Positions 11,455 through 41,910 of a stretch of DNA of 64,000 bases are shown here, piece by piece; position 1 is the first letter of the stretch, and each line of letters begins with the position of its first letter. The notes under the pieces are model-generated. The model was not told the DNA's origin, ran no database searches, and saw only the letters and a list, made by a program, of their open reading frames with translations. The position numbers and the translations under genes are program-made. Origin of the DNA: Elysia chlorotica (lineage: Eukaryota > Mollusca > Gastropoda > Plakobranchidae); NCBI GenBank assembly GCA_003991915.1, contig RQTK01000286.1, positions 108,408 to 172,407 of the forward strand, in the 5' to 3' direction.

Positions 11455-11640
11455 GATGTTATCACGCACGTTAGACATGGGGTTTTCTATTCGTTCATTG
11501 GTCCCGTTTACGTCTAAGGTAGCTAAGGTAGCGCTATGATTGGTCGCCGGTGCAGATTGCCTTCCTATCGTACTCGTTCACTTTAGCTATGTGAGCAGTT
11601 AAAGACAGATTTAAACCAACCTTCTGGCAAAGAAAATAAC
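11455..11640 (+). repeat. Interspersed repeat shared with 48415-48570
   Basis: GCTATGATTGGTCGCCGGTG followed by CAGATT and a pyrimidine/CGTTTACGT context recurs near 48490 with moderate divergence. The inverted CCAAT (ATTGG) gives both copies a promoter-like look. No coding potential seen. Confidence 0.6.
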
Positions 11641-11812
11641 TCGTCGAAGTGGTGAAAGTCCGACGAGTCCGACGGCTCTGGCGGGCGAAATTAGCTTATC
11701 TAAAAATAGATCTAGCTTAAGCTATGAAACATCCCTATACATAGGCCCGCTTATCAAAAGGTCCCTAAGCACAGATGTTTAAGCTATATATATATATATC
11801 TTTGCCTCTAAG

Positions 11813-29825
<18,013 letters not shown>

Positions 29826-29844
29826 CTGAAGAAAAAGAATTGTT

Positions 29845-30087
29845 GAGTTGAGTTGAGTTGATTTAACGTCCAAATTCAGCACTATATAGGCTATATTGTG
29901 GAAGGGCCATAAGACTGACGTCTAAAACTTTTATGTTCTGCCACGCATGAGACAGGGCGGAGTACCATGACTCCTGTTAACTGTTTCAGTCGGTCATATT
30001 AAACTGACACCGACCCAAGCAGTAGGGAGCGCAATCGCCAGGACACGAACCCGGAGCTTTTGCGTCGGAAGCTGATGTTCTACCACA
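29845..30087 (-). mobile_element. SINE family A
   Basis: GTTGAGTTGAGTTGATTTAA to GCGTCGGAAGCTGATGTTCT. Confidence 0.85.
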
Positions 30088-30174
30088 TGTATTCTGAAAC
30101 GCTTCTTCAAGGCAAATAAATATTATTAAACTGAGCGTGACATAGCGTTACAGAGAGTTGTACTTAAGTAATCG

Positions 30175-30407
30175 GGGGCGCGGTGGCTTCCGACGCAAAA
30201 GGTCCCGAGTTCGAATCCTGGCTGTCGCAATCCCTACTGGTTGGGTCGGTGTCAGTATAATGTGACCGGCTGAGACAGGAGTCATGGTATCCCCACCCTG
30301 TCTCGTGTGTGGCAGCACTTAAAATTGTCAGACGTCCGTCTTGGGGCTCGTCCACGAGATAGCCATAAGTTGCTGATGTTGGACGTTAAAACCAACCAAC
30401 CAAACCG
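30175..30407 (+). mobile_element. SINE family A with A-box deletion
   Basis: GGGGGCGCGGTGGCTTCCGA (the CCAGGGGTAGAACATCGG part is missing), then normal to GTTGGACGTTAAAACCAACC. Confidence 0.85.
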
Positions 30408-30764
30408 TACTTAAATAATCGTAATTGATAATCTTAAAAATTGTTTACTACAGTACACCATCATTCTACCCCGCCAGTTAGGATCGTAGCTAAAGTCGAT
30501 TAATTTTTAAGACATCATAAAGATTGGTACTATATGTATGGCCACATTTATAAATCTATTGCTTACATACACAAGATACTACACAGTTTAACCACCATCA
30601 CCACTACCAAGACAATGACTACTGCTATTACTATTGCTACTGCTACTACTTATAGTACTACATGTACTATTTGTACTACTATTATTTTATTATTAAAATG
30701 TATTATTAGTCTATTTTTAAATGAATTTCATACCCATTTATTATTTTTATTAAAGACAGCATCA

Positions 30765-30832
30765 GTTACGTCCTGCACATACCTGAATGTACGTGTGCAA
30801 CAAACGATGAAAGGAAAACCCAGGTAAGAAGC
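30765..30832. other. Exon-like segment readable on both strands
   Basis: Plus strand: acceptor TTTATTAAAGACAG|C, then ISYVLHIPECTCATNDERKT, donor CCCAG|GTAAGA. Minus strand: LLLTWVFLSSFVAHVHS ending at 30783 with donor TTCAG|GTATGT in phase 1, which would join exon 29825 as ...AHVHS-EDDHPG, a credible signal-peptide cleavage site. However, no in-frame ATG precedes it before a stop. I cannot choose between the readings. Confidence 0.35.
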
Positions 30833-31889
30833 AGACCCCTAGTTTCATAAGAACAGTCACTAAAACCTAAATATAGAATGGAAATCGGAAGAAAATGGCA
30901 GGTTCTTTAAAAAAATAGATCATTAGTACATACAATTGTTTTCTGGATTCAAAGAAGGCCTATTCTAAAGAATTTTCTTTTTATTTATCCAGTAGTTCTG
31001 TTAAAATTCAACATTTGATTATTATTAACAGGTTTGATTACATCCACGTTTGGTTCACAGACTCTTATTTATTGTGTAATTAAAGTATAATTGTAAATAT
31101 AGACTTTTTCCTTTCCTTTTCAACTTTCAAACTATATTCAGTTGACAATTTTATTTTGAAATTTGATGATTTTGAAGGTTTGTTTATTTTTTTATAAAAT
31201 ATAAAAAGAAAACACAAGAAAACAAGTTTTTTTAAAAATGAGTGTATCACTTCTGAAGAATTACGTGTAAGCGTGGACAAATAATTATAGCATGATGAAT
31301 TTGGAAATTAAAGCATTAGTGTATTTCTTTTAAAGGCTAGATTAAATGATCTAGATCTAGATTGGTCATCTAGGTATTAAAAAATTTAAAGACATTTTAA
31401 GTATCGCAGCGGATCTAATCTAGATTTAGATCTAGAGAAAAGTTATAATTTTTTTCTTCATAGACCTACGGTATTGCATGATCTCTAGTGGAAGACCGCT
31501 GATTATTTAAATATATTATCTTTTATCACATAGTTTAAATTGAATTATAATCTTATCTAGTTTATTTATAGTCTACATCCATAATCTTGAATAGTGAGCT
31601 TCGTGAAAAAGATTCTAAATCTAAAACTGTATTAATAATGGGTAGTTTATTCAACAGCAATATCCATATTTCTGACAATCTAAATTGGGAAATTCCTTTT
31701 TTTTTTCATTTTCTTCGGTCCGTCATGTAAATCTAACTCACTCAATGAATTACTGACTTTCCAGCATAGTACACACCTATACACGTGTATATTGACTAAT
31801 AATATTTTATTTGATAGCTAATCCAATGTGCTGTAAGCTACGTTTCTTTCTTGTCTAAAATATGGGTTAAACTTCTTCAATAGCCCTGT

Positions 31890-32131
31890 CTATTTTTTTT
31901 TTTAATTTTTGTATTATTTTTTATTTTTTATTTTTTTTTGGCCTGTCTTAAATACTTACTTAGATAAATGGTTTTTCTTTTGTTTTATTTTTTATTTCGT
32001 CTTGGTTTTAATACATACCTATATGAAATGTCGATATTATTTGTATACAATGATCTGTAATATGTCCTTATGTGAAATAGCTTTGTTGTGAAAAATGAAT
32101 AAAAAAACGTTATTAAAAAAAAAAAAAAAAG
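31890..32131 (+). mobile_element. Possible retroposed 3' end with poly(A)
   Basis: AATAAA at 32098 is followed by an 18-A run starting about 32114. The preceding T-rich sequence (CTATATGAAATGTCG ... ATGTCCTTATGTGAAATAGC) looks like a LINE or mRNA 3' end. No coding body. Confidence 0.3.
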
Positions 32132-34675
32132 GTTCGTGCATGCACCACGGATGGCTTTGCAAAACATAATGTTATAATAAGCATGTTTGAAGTGAATCCT
32201 ATTTTTAGATTTTTTTTTGCTCACTTTGTAAATGGATAGCTCCAGTTTGATGTAAAGTTCTAACCAAAATTATCAACACAAAATAATTTTGATATTTCAC
32301 ATTGATAATAAGATCTCAACTTTGGTATTTTCAATAGAAGTGTATAAAGTTATAATTATAATATACCCAAATGAGTGTATTTTTAGACATAATTATGTGA
32401 AAATACCTCATTATCGATCTGGAGCACAATAATATAGGAAGCGGAAAGAAGGAACCACATTGATACCAAATTCTGTACTAAATGGCAGAAAAGTTGTGAC
32501 CTCAATACAGAAATATAATGAACAAATTCAATGTAGACACACTTTTATATGGATTATAGAAAGCAGTATAGAATTCAATTCCATTATCATTAACCCTCGT
32601 GAAAAAATTGTTTGTTGTTTGTTTTTGTTTTTTGTGTGGGGGAGAAATTGTTGTGTGGCTGCATACATTTCGCCAATGTAAGTACAATATTTCCAAAAAC
32701 ATTATTATACTTTCTCTACATGGAAATAATTTGAAACGTGATAATAACGGTAACTTAATGCAAAATCTCAATACAACATCGGGACAAAGCTTTGTATACA
32801 GCCTGATAAAAAATGTAATGGGTCCTCGGGACTTTTTTTTAAAGTTTTGTGCCAGAATTGAGGTGGAGGGACTTTCCAAACACGATTTGAAGAAATGTGT
32901 AGTTGAAAATGGGTTTCCCAAAGCCATGAAAATCAATTCATCAATAAAATAAAATTAATTTTAATTGAAATACTACCAAAAAGCAATATAAATAGAGAAC
33001 TCTTGTAATGCTACAACGTTGGAACATTATTATATAGTCTTATAATAATGAGCAATTAGTTTTGGGCTGAGTGAAATTAGAGTTAATCAACGGACGTAAA
33101 CTTGGCGTGCAATGCAAGTACAATTACGAAACAAATACATGGTACACAGCCTGTTAAGCGAAACATAATAATAATAGTGTAATAGAGCCAGATTACGACA
33201 ACATGGTTATACCCTCGAGATTTTTTTTAATTAATTTTCTTATTTTTGTGCCAGATTTGTTGATGAAGAACTTTCCAAACACGATTTTAAGCATAAAAAA
33301 AAGATTAAAAATAGTGTCTGACGCTATGAGTTATTAATGTAAATTTTCGGAAAACCTATCTGATCTATCCAGTGCAGCCAGGCTCTATGATTCTTATTTT
33401 TCTTTCAGTGTGATATTCATTGTCTTTCTTCTTAGTCTGCAACACCCCCTTCTTCCCTACGTAACTCCCCTACACGATGCAAATTGGAACGATTTTGCAT
33501 AAAAATAGTACTCATAGTAAATTGGAAAACAGTATCCAAAGGTTACTTATTTAATTTATGCTAACATTCCTTAACCTTGATCAAACATGCAACGTTCATT
33601 GACGTGTACATATTGTACTTATTATAGCAGAGAGTAAATTATATAAGCTGAATTTTTATTAAATTTCAACTAGGTGGACTTAAGCTGGGAATCTACAGTT
33701 GTTTTCGACTGATCAATACAGTGTACCATGGAAGTAATGGAACATACGACCCTGAAATAGTGCTCTTAGTACCTTGAGACTACGCCTGTCCATGAATGTT
33801 AATAATGGAAATTGTGTAATAACCAACAGAGAATCACGCTGCCGTTCTGTTCTTATCTTTAACTTAATTTAAGCCACATTTTCAGATCATGGGCAAGGTC
33901 AGAAAATGGGTGTGTTCATTGTCTTTGACTAGGCAGAAACAGATTCGCTTAAGTTTAAACCTTGACACTTTCGTACTGCTAGTACTGAATCAGTTTAGAA
34001 TATTATTATGTATGTATTATATTCTGGACATACAACTATAATGCTGTTGCTATTGCACCTAACGATTCATTTGTTTGATTGCTTTGTTTAACGAAAATGA
34101 ATACTCTTTATGGTTCTTAGTACATTTCAAATTATTTACAATTGTCAAATACAGCGTAGTTTATAATGATATTAAACTGTTTTATTATTTCCATGGAATA
34201 GAAACTAATTTTCTGAGTATTATGTACATGTACGTGTCTTCATATTACACTGTTTTGTTAATCGATTGCTTGATAAAGAGTGTTTATTTTAAGCAATGTT
34301 TTGGGAATATGTGCTTTAGAAATTATGTGATTTCTTTTATTATTGTGGTCATAAATACAATCATGTAATCGTACAATATGTTATTATCGTTTGTTTGTTA
34401 GTTTTTTTTTCAATTATGATAATCATTACTTTTTTAATACTAAAGTCGAAACGTTTTACAAGGTATAAAATAGTTTTGTTGACATTTTTATCTGTTTTCT
34501 CAGGTTGGTGACTGATCATTTCTTAGTTTTACCCAATTTCAGTTATCCTTCCAAAATAATTGATCCTTGTGCTTCAATAGTTTTTTTTTGAATAATTTTG
34601 GCCATAAAAATTACATTAATTATTATTTGTATTTTTATTATTTATTATTACTATTATCATCATAATTATTATCAT

Positions 34676-34677
34676 AA

Positions 34678-34736
<59 letters not shown>

Positions 34737-34738
34737 TT
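34676..34738 (+). repeat. TTA microsatellite
   Basis: About 20 ATT/TTA units. Confidence 0.95.
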
Positions 34739-34904
34739 TATCACGAAACACACACACATCTATATTTTCTCGTTTAAAAGAAAAACACTCGTCTCAAGGG
34801 TAAGTTGTAACTGCCTTTATTTTAAAGCCAATAACATAAAAAAATTGATACAAATCTATACATTTCGGTACAATAACATTTGAATTATTAGATTCCTGTT
34901 ATGC

Positions 34905-35460
34905 TGATTATGAATGATGAGGAATCATTGATTTTGATAGGTGCAATGATTACAATGAGTGATGAATATTATGCTGATAGTACAAAATTTTGAATGAATG
35001 AATATGATGCTGATAGTGAAAAGAATACATATGCACAAGGAGTGATGAATATGATAAAAATGGTACAAAGAAAACAATGAGTATGAACATGATGTTAATG
35101 GTAAAAAGATAACAATGAGTGATGAATATCATGTCAATGGTACAAAGATAACAATGAGTGATGAATAGGATGTTAATGGTACAGAACAATAAGTGATGAA
35201 TATGATGTTAATGGTACAAAGATAACAATTAGTGATGAATATGAATGGTGTTAATGGTACAAAGATAACAGTGAGTGATGAATATGTAGTTAATGGTCCA
35301 AAGATAACAATGAGTGATGAAGATGATGTGTAATGGTACAAAGATAATGAGTGATGAATATGATACTAATGGTACAAATATAACAACGATATGATGGTGG
35401 TGGTACACAAATTGAAATGACTGATGAATGTGATACTGATAGCCAAAGATTATAATAAAT
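34905..35460 (+). repeat. 36-40 bp minisatellite
   Basis: Around 14 diverged units of GTGATGAATATGATGTTAAT plus GGTACAAAGATAACAATGA. Open reading frames here are repeat artefacts. Confidence 0.9.
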
Positions 35461-35959
35461 GGTGGATCATTCAATGATGATACGATGGATTATTTGATGT
35501 TGATGATCACAGGGATTTTAAAAATAAATGAGCATATGTTTTTCATAAAGACATCATCATGAGTAGTGATACGGAAAGCTGTACCGATGATTATAAATAT
35601 AATCATCAATGTTAATCATAACGGGGATTCACAAGAAATTAAACGAAAAAAAACAACAACAACAACCTTCAACAAATTTAAGTTTACAGATTTTACAAAA
35701 AAAAAAACAGAACAATTATCATACTATCATATGGTTTAAAATTACACATTTATTTTAAAGAAAAAGAACGGTTGAGATTAATAGTGAGTATCACAACGAC
35801 AGCTAAACACATTATCAGTACAACGTACTATGGTGCTCACAATCCACATGGCATCATACAAGTGGTACACAATGTAGTAATTTACCAAACATGTCATGTT
35901 CAGCTGCTTAGATTTGATCATAACTTCAATAATATACAGATATCTAAATACTCACTCCT

Positions 35960-36007
35960 TTCTTTCTCTCTGTCTGTCTGTCTGTCTGCCTCTCTCTCTC
36001 TCCCTCC

Positions 36008-36045
<38 letters not shown>

Positions 36046-36048
36046 TTC
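35960..36048 (+). repeat. TC/TCTG microsatellite
   Basis: CTGTCTGTCTGTC, then CTCTCT runs. Confidence 0.9.
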
Positions 36049-36287
36049 TGGTTGTGACTACAAAGAGCACAACGTAAAGCTTTACATGTAGGTATATTAC
36101 ATTCCTGGGACATGTCGTTATTTTGAATGAAAGTGCACATAAAATACCTTTCATACATTTCTACATAATTTATAATAATTATTTACATTTTACGCGCAAG
36201 ATGCACATCTACAAAATATGAATCAATGTGGTTACTTGTCGTCGTGTTATTTGTACACAATTTACAGAAGTATTTTATATTATCGAA

Positions 36288-36395
36288 TTAATTACATTTG
36301 ACCAACAGGTTGAACAATGTCTGGATGTGGTAGCCAGTCTTGGCAGAGGTTTCCAGAAACGTCATATTGTTCAGAAGGGCAAACACTTGTCCTGC
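36288..36395 (-). CDS. Small GTPase, last exon (ETSAK)
   Basis: Acceptor TTTGATCTCCAG|GCA. Encodes AGQVFALLNNMTFLETSAKT, then GYHIQTLFNLLVKCN and TAA; 35 residues, phase 0. Confidence 0.9.
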   Translation of the reverse strand, partial: AGQVFALLNNMTFLETSAKTGYHIQTLFNLLVKCN

Positions 36396-39300
36396 CTGGA
36401 GATCAAAGACAAATAGTTGCTTTATTAAGTCAAACTTAACTATTCTTTTTATAATATCAGTGTGAACCTCACAAAACGAAGTCTAATAATTCGAATTTCT
36501 CATAAACCGAACTTTGTTTTATTTTTTCTCATTGGTTCTATTAAAATCAGACTCAGAAGTCGACTTTTATTATTTGATTGACTTAATTCGAAGGTCACCC
36601 CACCAATAGACATAAAAGTACTAATTCAATGCATATTGCTACCCAAGTCTAGCTTTTGGACTGGGAGAATTTCCCTACCACGAACTTTCAGACTTACCCA
36701 AAGAGCTTTATTTTAAGCGGATTCCGCTGTATTAAGAGTTTTTAAAACTCTAATTATTATAACACTGAATGTAGCTAGACCAGGATGAGCTAGAGCTACC
36801 GTTTTGTGTACAGCCCTGTGTTTATTCACATCCGCCTTTTTCCCTAACACGAACTTTCAGACTTTTCCAAAGAGCTTTGTGTTAAACGGAACATAATTAT
36901 GTCTATAAATATGTAAACTAGACTTACAGCCCTGTGTTTCTTCATGTCCGCTTTGTTCCCTACTGCGAACTTTTACACATTCCCCAAGAGCTTTATTTTA
37001 AGCGGATTTCGCTATATTAACTATTGACTCATATGGCTGGTCTAGCTACATTTACTTTCAAATGTATTCATTTTTTGTTTCAAATGTTATTACTAGTAGC
37101 TAGACCTACCGTTTTGTGCACAGCCCTGTGTTTCTTCACGTCCGCTTTGTTCCCTACCAGGAACATCTGGAAGTCGATGCCAACCATCTGCTTGACCAGA
37201 CGTACCCAGTCTTTGGCGGCCTCGAAGCTTTTCTGTAATCAAGATGGGACCAAACTTTCCATTATACAACCAGTACATGAAAAATTTAAACCAAGCTTTC
37301 CATTAGACAACCAACAAATTAGTTCATAAGATTTAAATATTAATAAAAGTTTCTAACATCAGTAATTAAATTAAAAATGTCCAAGTTATTACTGTAGTTA
37401 TTACTATACAATTACGATACGAAGTCATGTCGTTAGAAATAAAAGTCATTAGTCTTTGCCGTCCTCGAAGCTTTTGTACAATGGGTGGGACGGGTTCCAA
37501 AACTGAAGTCTGACAAATTTATGTACTGCCACACACGTAACAGGGCGGGGATACCATAACCAGTAGGGAGCAAAATCGCCAGGGCTCGAACCACGGACCT
37601 ATTGCGTCGGAAGTGGATGTTTTACCCCAGTTCACCCCCCCCCTCCCCTCCAATTTTTCTGGCTTCTAAGTTTTTAGTATTGACAAATTTTAAAAGCGCA
37701 TTTTACTCAGCATCATTATGGATTGAAGATTTGTCTCATATACTTGTCAAAATAATACTATGAAGCAATTTACCACCCGAATCAGTTTATAGCTTACGTA
37801 ATCGTAACTCGACATTCTTGGTACAATACTACGGCGCGGTTAAGGCTTGACTACACAAGGGGTAATGATCCCGAAATACCATTAAATTTAACATAGGACA
37901 CGGCGGCTCTATATTACATGAATCAGACAACACCTAAAAATCTTGAACATAATGCTTGCCGAAACAATGTTCTACCTACTGAATGATCTTACTATGACCA
38001 TTTTGTTAACAGTTCATGAAGCAAAAATTAATTATGATTATTTTCTCGAAATCCGTAAACAGTGCACATGACTCGTGTATTACGTGTGCGGTGATGAAGC
38101 CAGTAGGTGAAAGTCAAACAGAGATAAGAAACGGAACCTGCTGCAGAAGCTACAAGTTAAATTGCATCTATCTCTCTATAACTCGGGCTACTGCATTGTA
38201 CAGTATTCTTGGACATAATACGTGCCAAAATCTGCTGCAGATGCTACGAGTACCTGTAGAATTGCCTTTGCCTCTCTGTGACTCGGACCTCTCAGAAACT
38301 AAGGTTACTACAAACTACAGTGTTGAGACTAGCACGAGATTTGAGACGTCTTTTAAGTATTGAGACTAGCACGAAATTCGAGGTCTTTCAGTCTTAAATC
38401 ATTATGCCACTCTGAAGTTCACCACCTCTGTCTTTCTAATACGTGTATTATGTAATGTCATGTTACATCATGGTTCCAGATTGAAGACATTCCGCGATCA
38501 CGAGTTCGTCCTTGGGTCATTATTTTGGTCATCATAATTATTACTTTTTTTTTTACATAAGAGCAGAAGAATTTCACATTGATAGCGACTAGAATTTAAA
38601 TGTTTATGATAGTTTTCAGTTTTAATTAGAACATTCGAAATCAAAGCAGTAAGTCAATAAAAAAGGTACACAGTGAGAGAGACAAAAAGATAGATAGATA
38701 GATAGATAGAGCGAGAGAGAGAGAGAGAGGCGGACAGACAAAAAGTGTAAGCCATTAATAAGTAAAACAAATAATCTAAAAATAGCACTCACGTGATTAG
38801 TGATGTCATAGACGACGAAGACGTAACGCGAGAGGCTGGCGTGAAGAGCGTCCAGTTTGTCTTTGAGGGTGAGGGCCATGCTGGGCTCCAGGATGACGTC
38901 ATTGGTGTCCAGAAACCGGAACAGGATGCGCTGGTCCATCTCCTCCGTGGGAAGGTCAAGGACGATTTGAGTTCTCTCCACTAGAGGGGTATAGGAGAAA
39001 ACGCGTTACGTTTAAAGAGATGATTTTTTAGTTGCTAAGAGTTAACTATAAATTATTTACTCAATCAAAAATATGAAACTATTGTTATGTAAACTATAAA
39101 TACATCAGTCTAATATTTGAGAGAGAGTGAGTGAGATACAGACAAACAGAGACATAGAAATAAATTGTAATACAGATGTATATATATAATTATGAAGTCA
39201 TATTCAAAGATTTATAATATTCTGATAAAAGATCGTAGACAAAATAATTAATGATTGCGCTCTATAGAAAATAAATAAAGAAGAAAAAAGCCAGGCAATA

Positions 39301-40776
39301 AAACAGTTTCTTTAATTTCATTTGAGACACCCTATTCTATAAATGAATTTTTAAATCGATTCATGTTCGGGCGTTGTTTAATACAAGGATGCCCTTAAGC
39401 TTTAGTAGAAGCATCAATTTTTAAAAGAAAAATTCCACACCAGCTAAACCAGTGAAATACAGCACTGAGTAAACTCACCTCCAATAGTTGGGGTATACGC
39501 CCTGGTGAACTTGTCCGTCCTGAACCTCTGGATGATGGAGGTTTTCCCCACAGTCGCCTCACCCACAACCGTCACTGTACTAATCAGTGGGGGTCGGCCC
39601 TGCTCGTCAAAACAATCCTCTGGTAATCTGGTGCAGGAAAAACAATAGCAGCAACGTTAACCTAGATTGAAAGATGTTGAGTCCCAGCTGAGGACAACAG
39701 ACAACGTCATGCTTAAGCCAGCTTGTCTAGTTGAGTTCTTGAGTTGGTTTAATGTCCAACATCAGCACTATGTAGGTAATATTGTAGACGGGCTCTAAGA
39801 CTGGCGTCTGATAATTTTATGTGCTGCCACACAGGAGACAGGGAGGGGATGCCATGACTCCTGTCTCAGCCGCTCACAATAAACTGACACCGACCCAACC
39901 AGTAGGGAGACGAATAATGGTTAGATCATCACCGTTGAACTGGTTTGACCGTTAAGTATCAAACGTAACCTCTTGCACAAAACGTCTTAAAAGCTCCGTC
40001 TTGGACTGAATAGCAATTCTTCGAACATATTTTTTGCAAAATGGATTGTTATTTTACTGAACTTATCGTGTAAGTTGGATCAGTATATCGAATCCCGAAA
40101 CTGCGTTAGCTGTAACACCTTAAATGTACGGACATTATTTGAATGGTCTATAATGCGTATAAACAGCAAGACGTAACGGATATATAATGTATTAGAATGA
40201 TGAAGGGTAAAGTACCAAAGTAGTCATAGTTTATATCCTTTAGGACAAAAAAATAGGAAAAGCAAAATGTAAAACGTTTTTTTTTTCGCTTTCTCCAATA
40301 CAAAAAAGGACAAAAAATAATGACAAGGACCAAGATTTAAAAAGAGACAGAGAGAGTCAAAACTGGACTTGGGTCGTAGGATGGAAAGACCATGGCGCAA
40401 CATATCTCTTATAAGAATACATATACATGCTGCATGTCAAGCAGTAATATAATGGTAACATTTTCACGTTTAGACTCTTAATCCAAGATGTTATAAAGTA
40501 ACCGGTTGACTGAACTGTATCAGTTTATTATTATCCATCCTAACGTTTTTATACCGCAGCGAGGGATTGTGTAATCGGTTTTCTTGAGACCGAATTACAT
40601 CGAGTACACTTAGATGTGTTACCAACATTTACATTTATTGGTATTTTTTTAAATTTCAATTAACACATGGATTCGTCTATCTAAAACAACCAGAAAATAA
40701 AATTTTAGGTAGCGCGTAGAGAAAAATTTAATAATTGTTTGCTAGATATACATATATAGACATAAAAAGAGGGGGT

Positions 40777-40838
<62 letters not shown>

Positions 40839-41202
40839 CGCCAAGGTGTAAAAAGGATGGAAACGATTCTAAATGCCTTTGAGTATAAATAACATTATAT
40901 TTAACAGAGATCTATAGGCACATGTATTAAATTGGGGCAATCACAGTGTAATTGGCATACATTAAATAGACTTAGATAGCATTGTAATGTAATGATTTAC
41001 CTATTATAACGAATTCCATTACAGTTACTGAGGTAGGAAGGAATGATATAATTAAAAGAATAATTACTTTCCTTCAGCCTACTTCTAATAGGCTTTAGAA
41101 CTCTGGTTCTAAATGTAAACGATACAGACATGATAATAAGACACATGTTTAAAAACAACAAATGCTCTTTAGTATTTGAATCATTGTTTGTAGATCACAA
41201 AC

Positions 41203-41236
<34 letters not shown>

Positions 41237-41853
41237 GAAGCTTTTTCTCCCCCCCCCCCTCTTTTTCTCTCACAGCTCTATATGTTCACATTACCAGAAC
41301 TTTGTCTTGCATTTTTAGAGCGGTCCCACAGATGTTTTATCTAACTTCCTTGTACATAATTATTGATTTTCTGACTTAATGATGTGTTGTCCGCGCTATC
41401 TGTTCTGGTGATTTTTTCTTATTAGGTTTAAAACTGCAATATTTTTAATTATTATCTAAATGGGCAGTGTATGTATATGTCTTTATAACATAGTTTAGAT
41501 CTAAACACCGGTCGTTTTGTTGGGTTACTTTTTTGAAATTTCGAACCCACATAATTGTTATGACTAAACAGACGAGACGATGTTTTTTCTTATATTTATA
41601 AATTAAATGTATTGTATGGGCTGAGACCTATGACAAGCTGTTATTGTTGAAAATGTACAGACAGCTCATAGCTTTTGAAGTTGGTATTTTGGCTCTGGTT
41701 AAACGAAAATAACCTACCTAGATATGAATAAAAATCGGTTTATTTTGGCAAAATGTGGACCCTTGAGTGAAATTCACCAAAGACAGAAGACGGGATGAAC
41801 TTAACTCCGAATATTTCATTCAAAGTCAAATTTTGACTGTATTAAGATAATAA

Positions 41854-41910
<57 letters not shown>

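Larger units (their letters stand above)
30833..36287. other. AT-rich intergenic stretch without a gene
   Basis: No exon with paired splice sites and domain content was found on either strand. It holds short repeats (a diverged duplicate pair near 32780-32900 and 33150-33290), a possible retrocopy tail, a TTA microsatellite and a minisatellite. Confidence 0.55.

Noticed and set aside
11640-11760. Hammerhead-ribozyme-like core (CCGACGAGTCC ... GGGCGAAA with a possible stem III)
   Set aside because: The invariant U of CUGANGA is C, the base at the cleavage position would be G, and no stem I partner is present.
32502-32952. Overlapping 117- and 144-codon frames on opposite strands
   Set aside because: No domain and low-complexity composition; part of the region is repeated in diverged form near 33150-33290 with stops, so it is a repeat rather than a gene.
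34905-35460. Repeat array considered as CRISPR or coding repeats
   Set aside because: Diverged minisatellite with no spacers, stops in all frames over its length.
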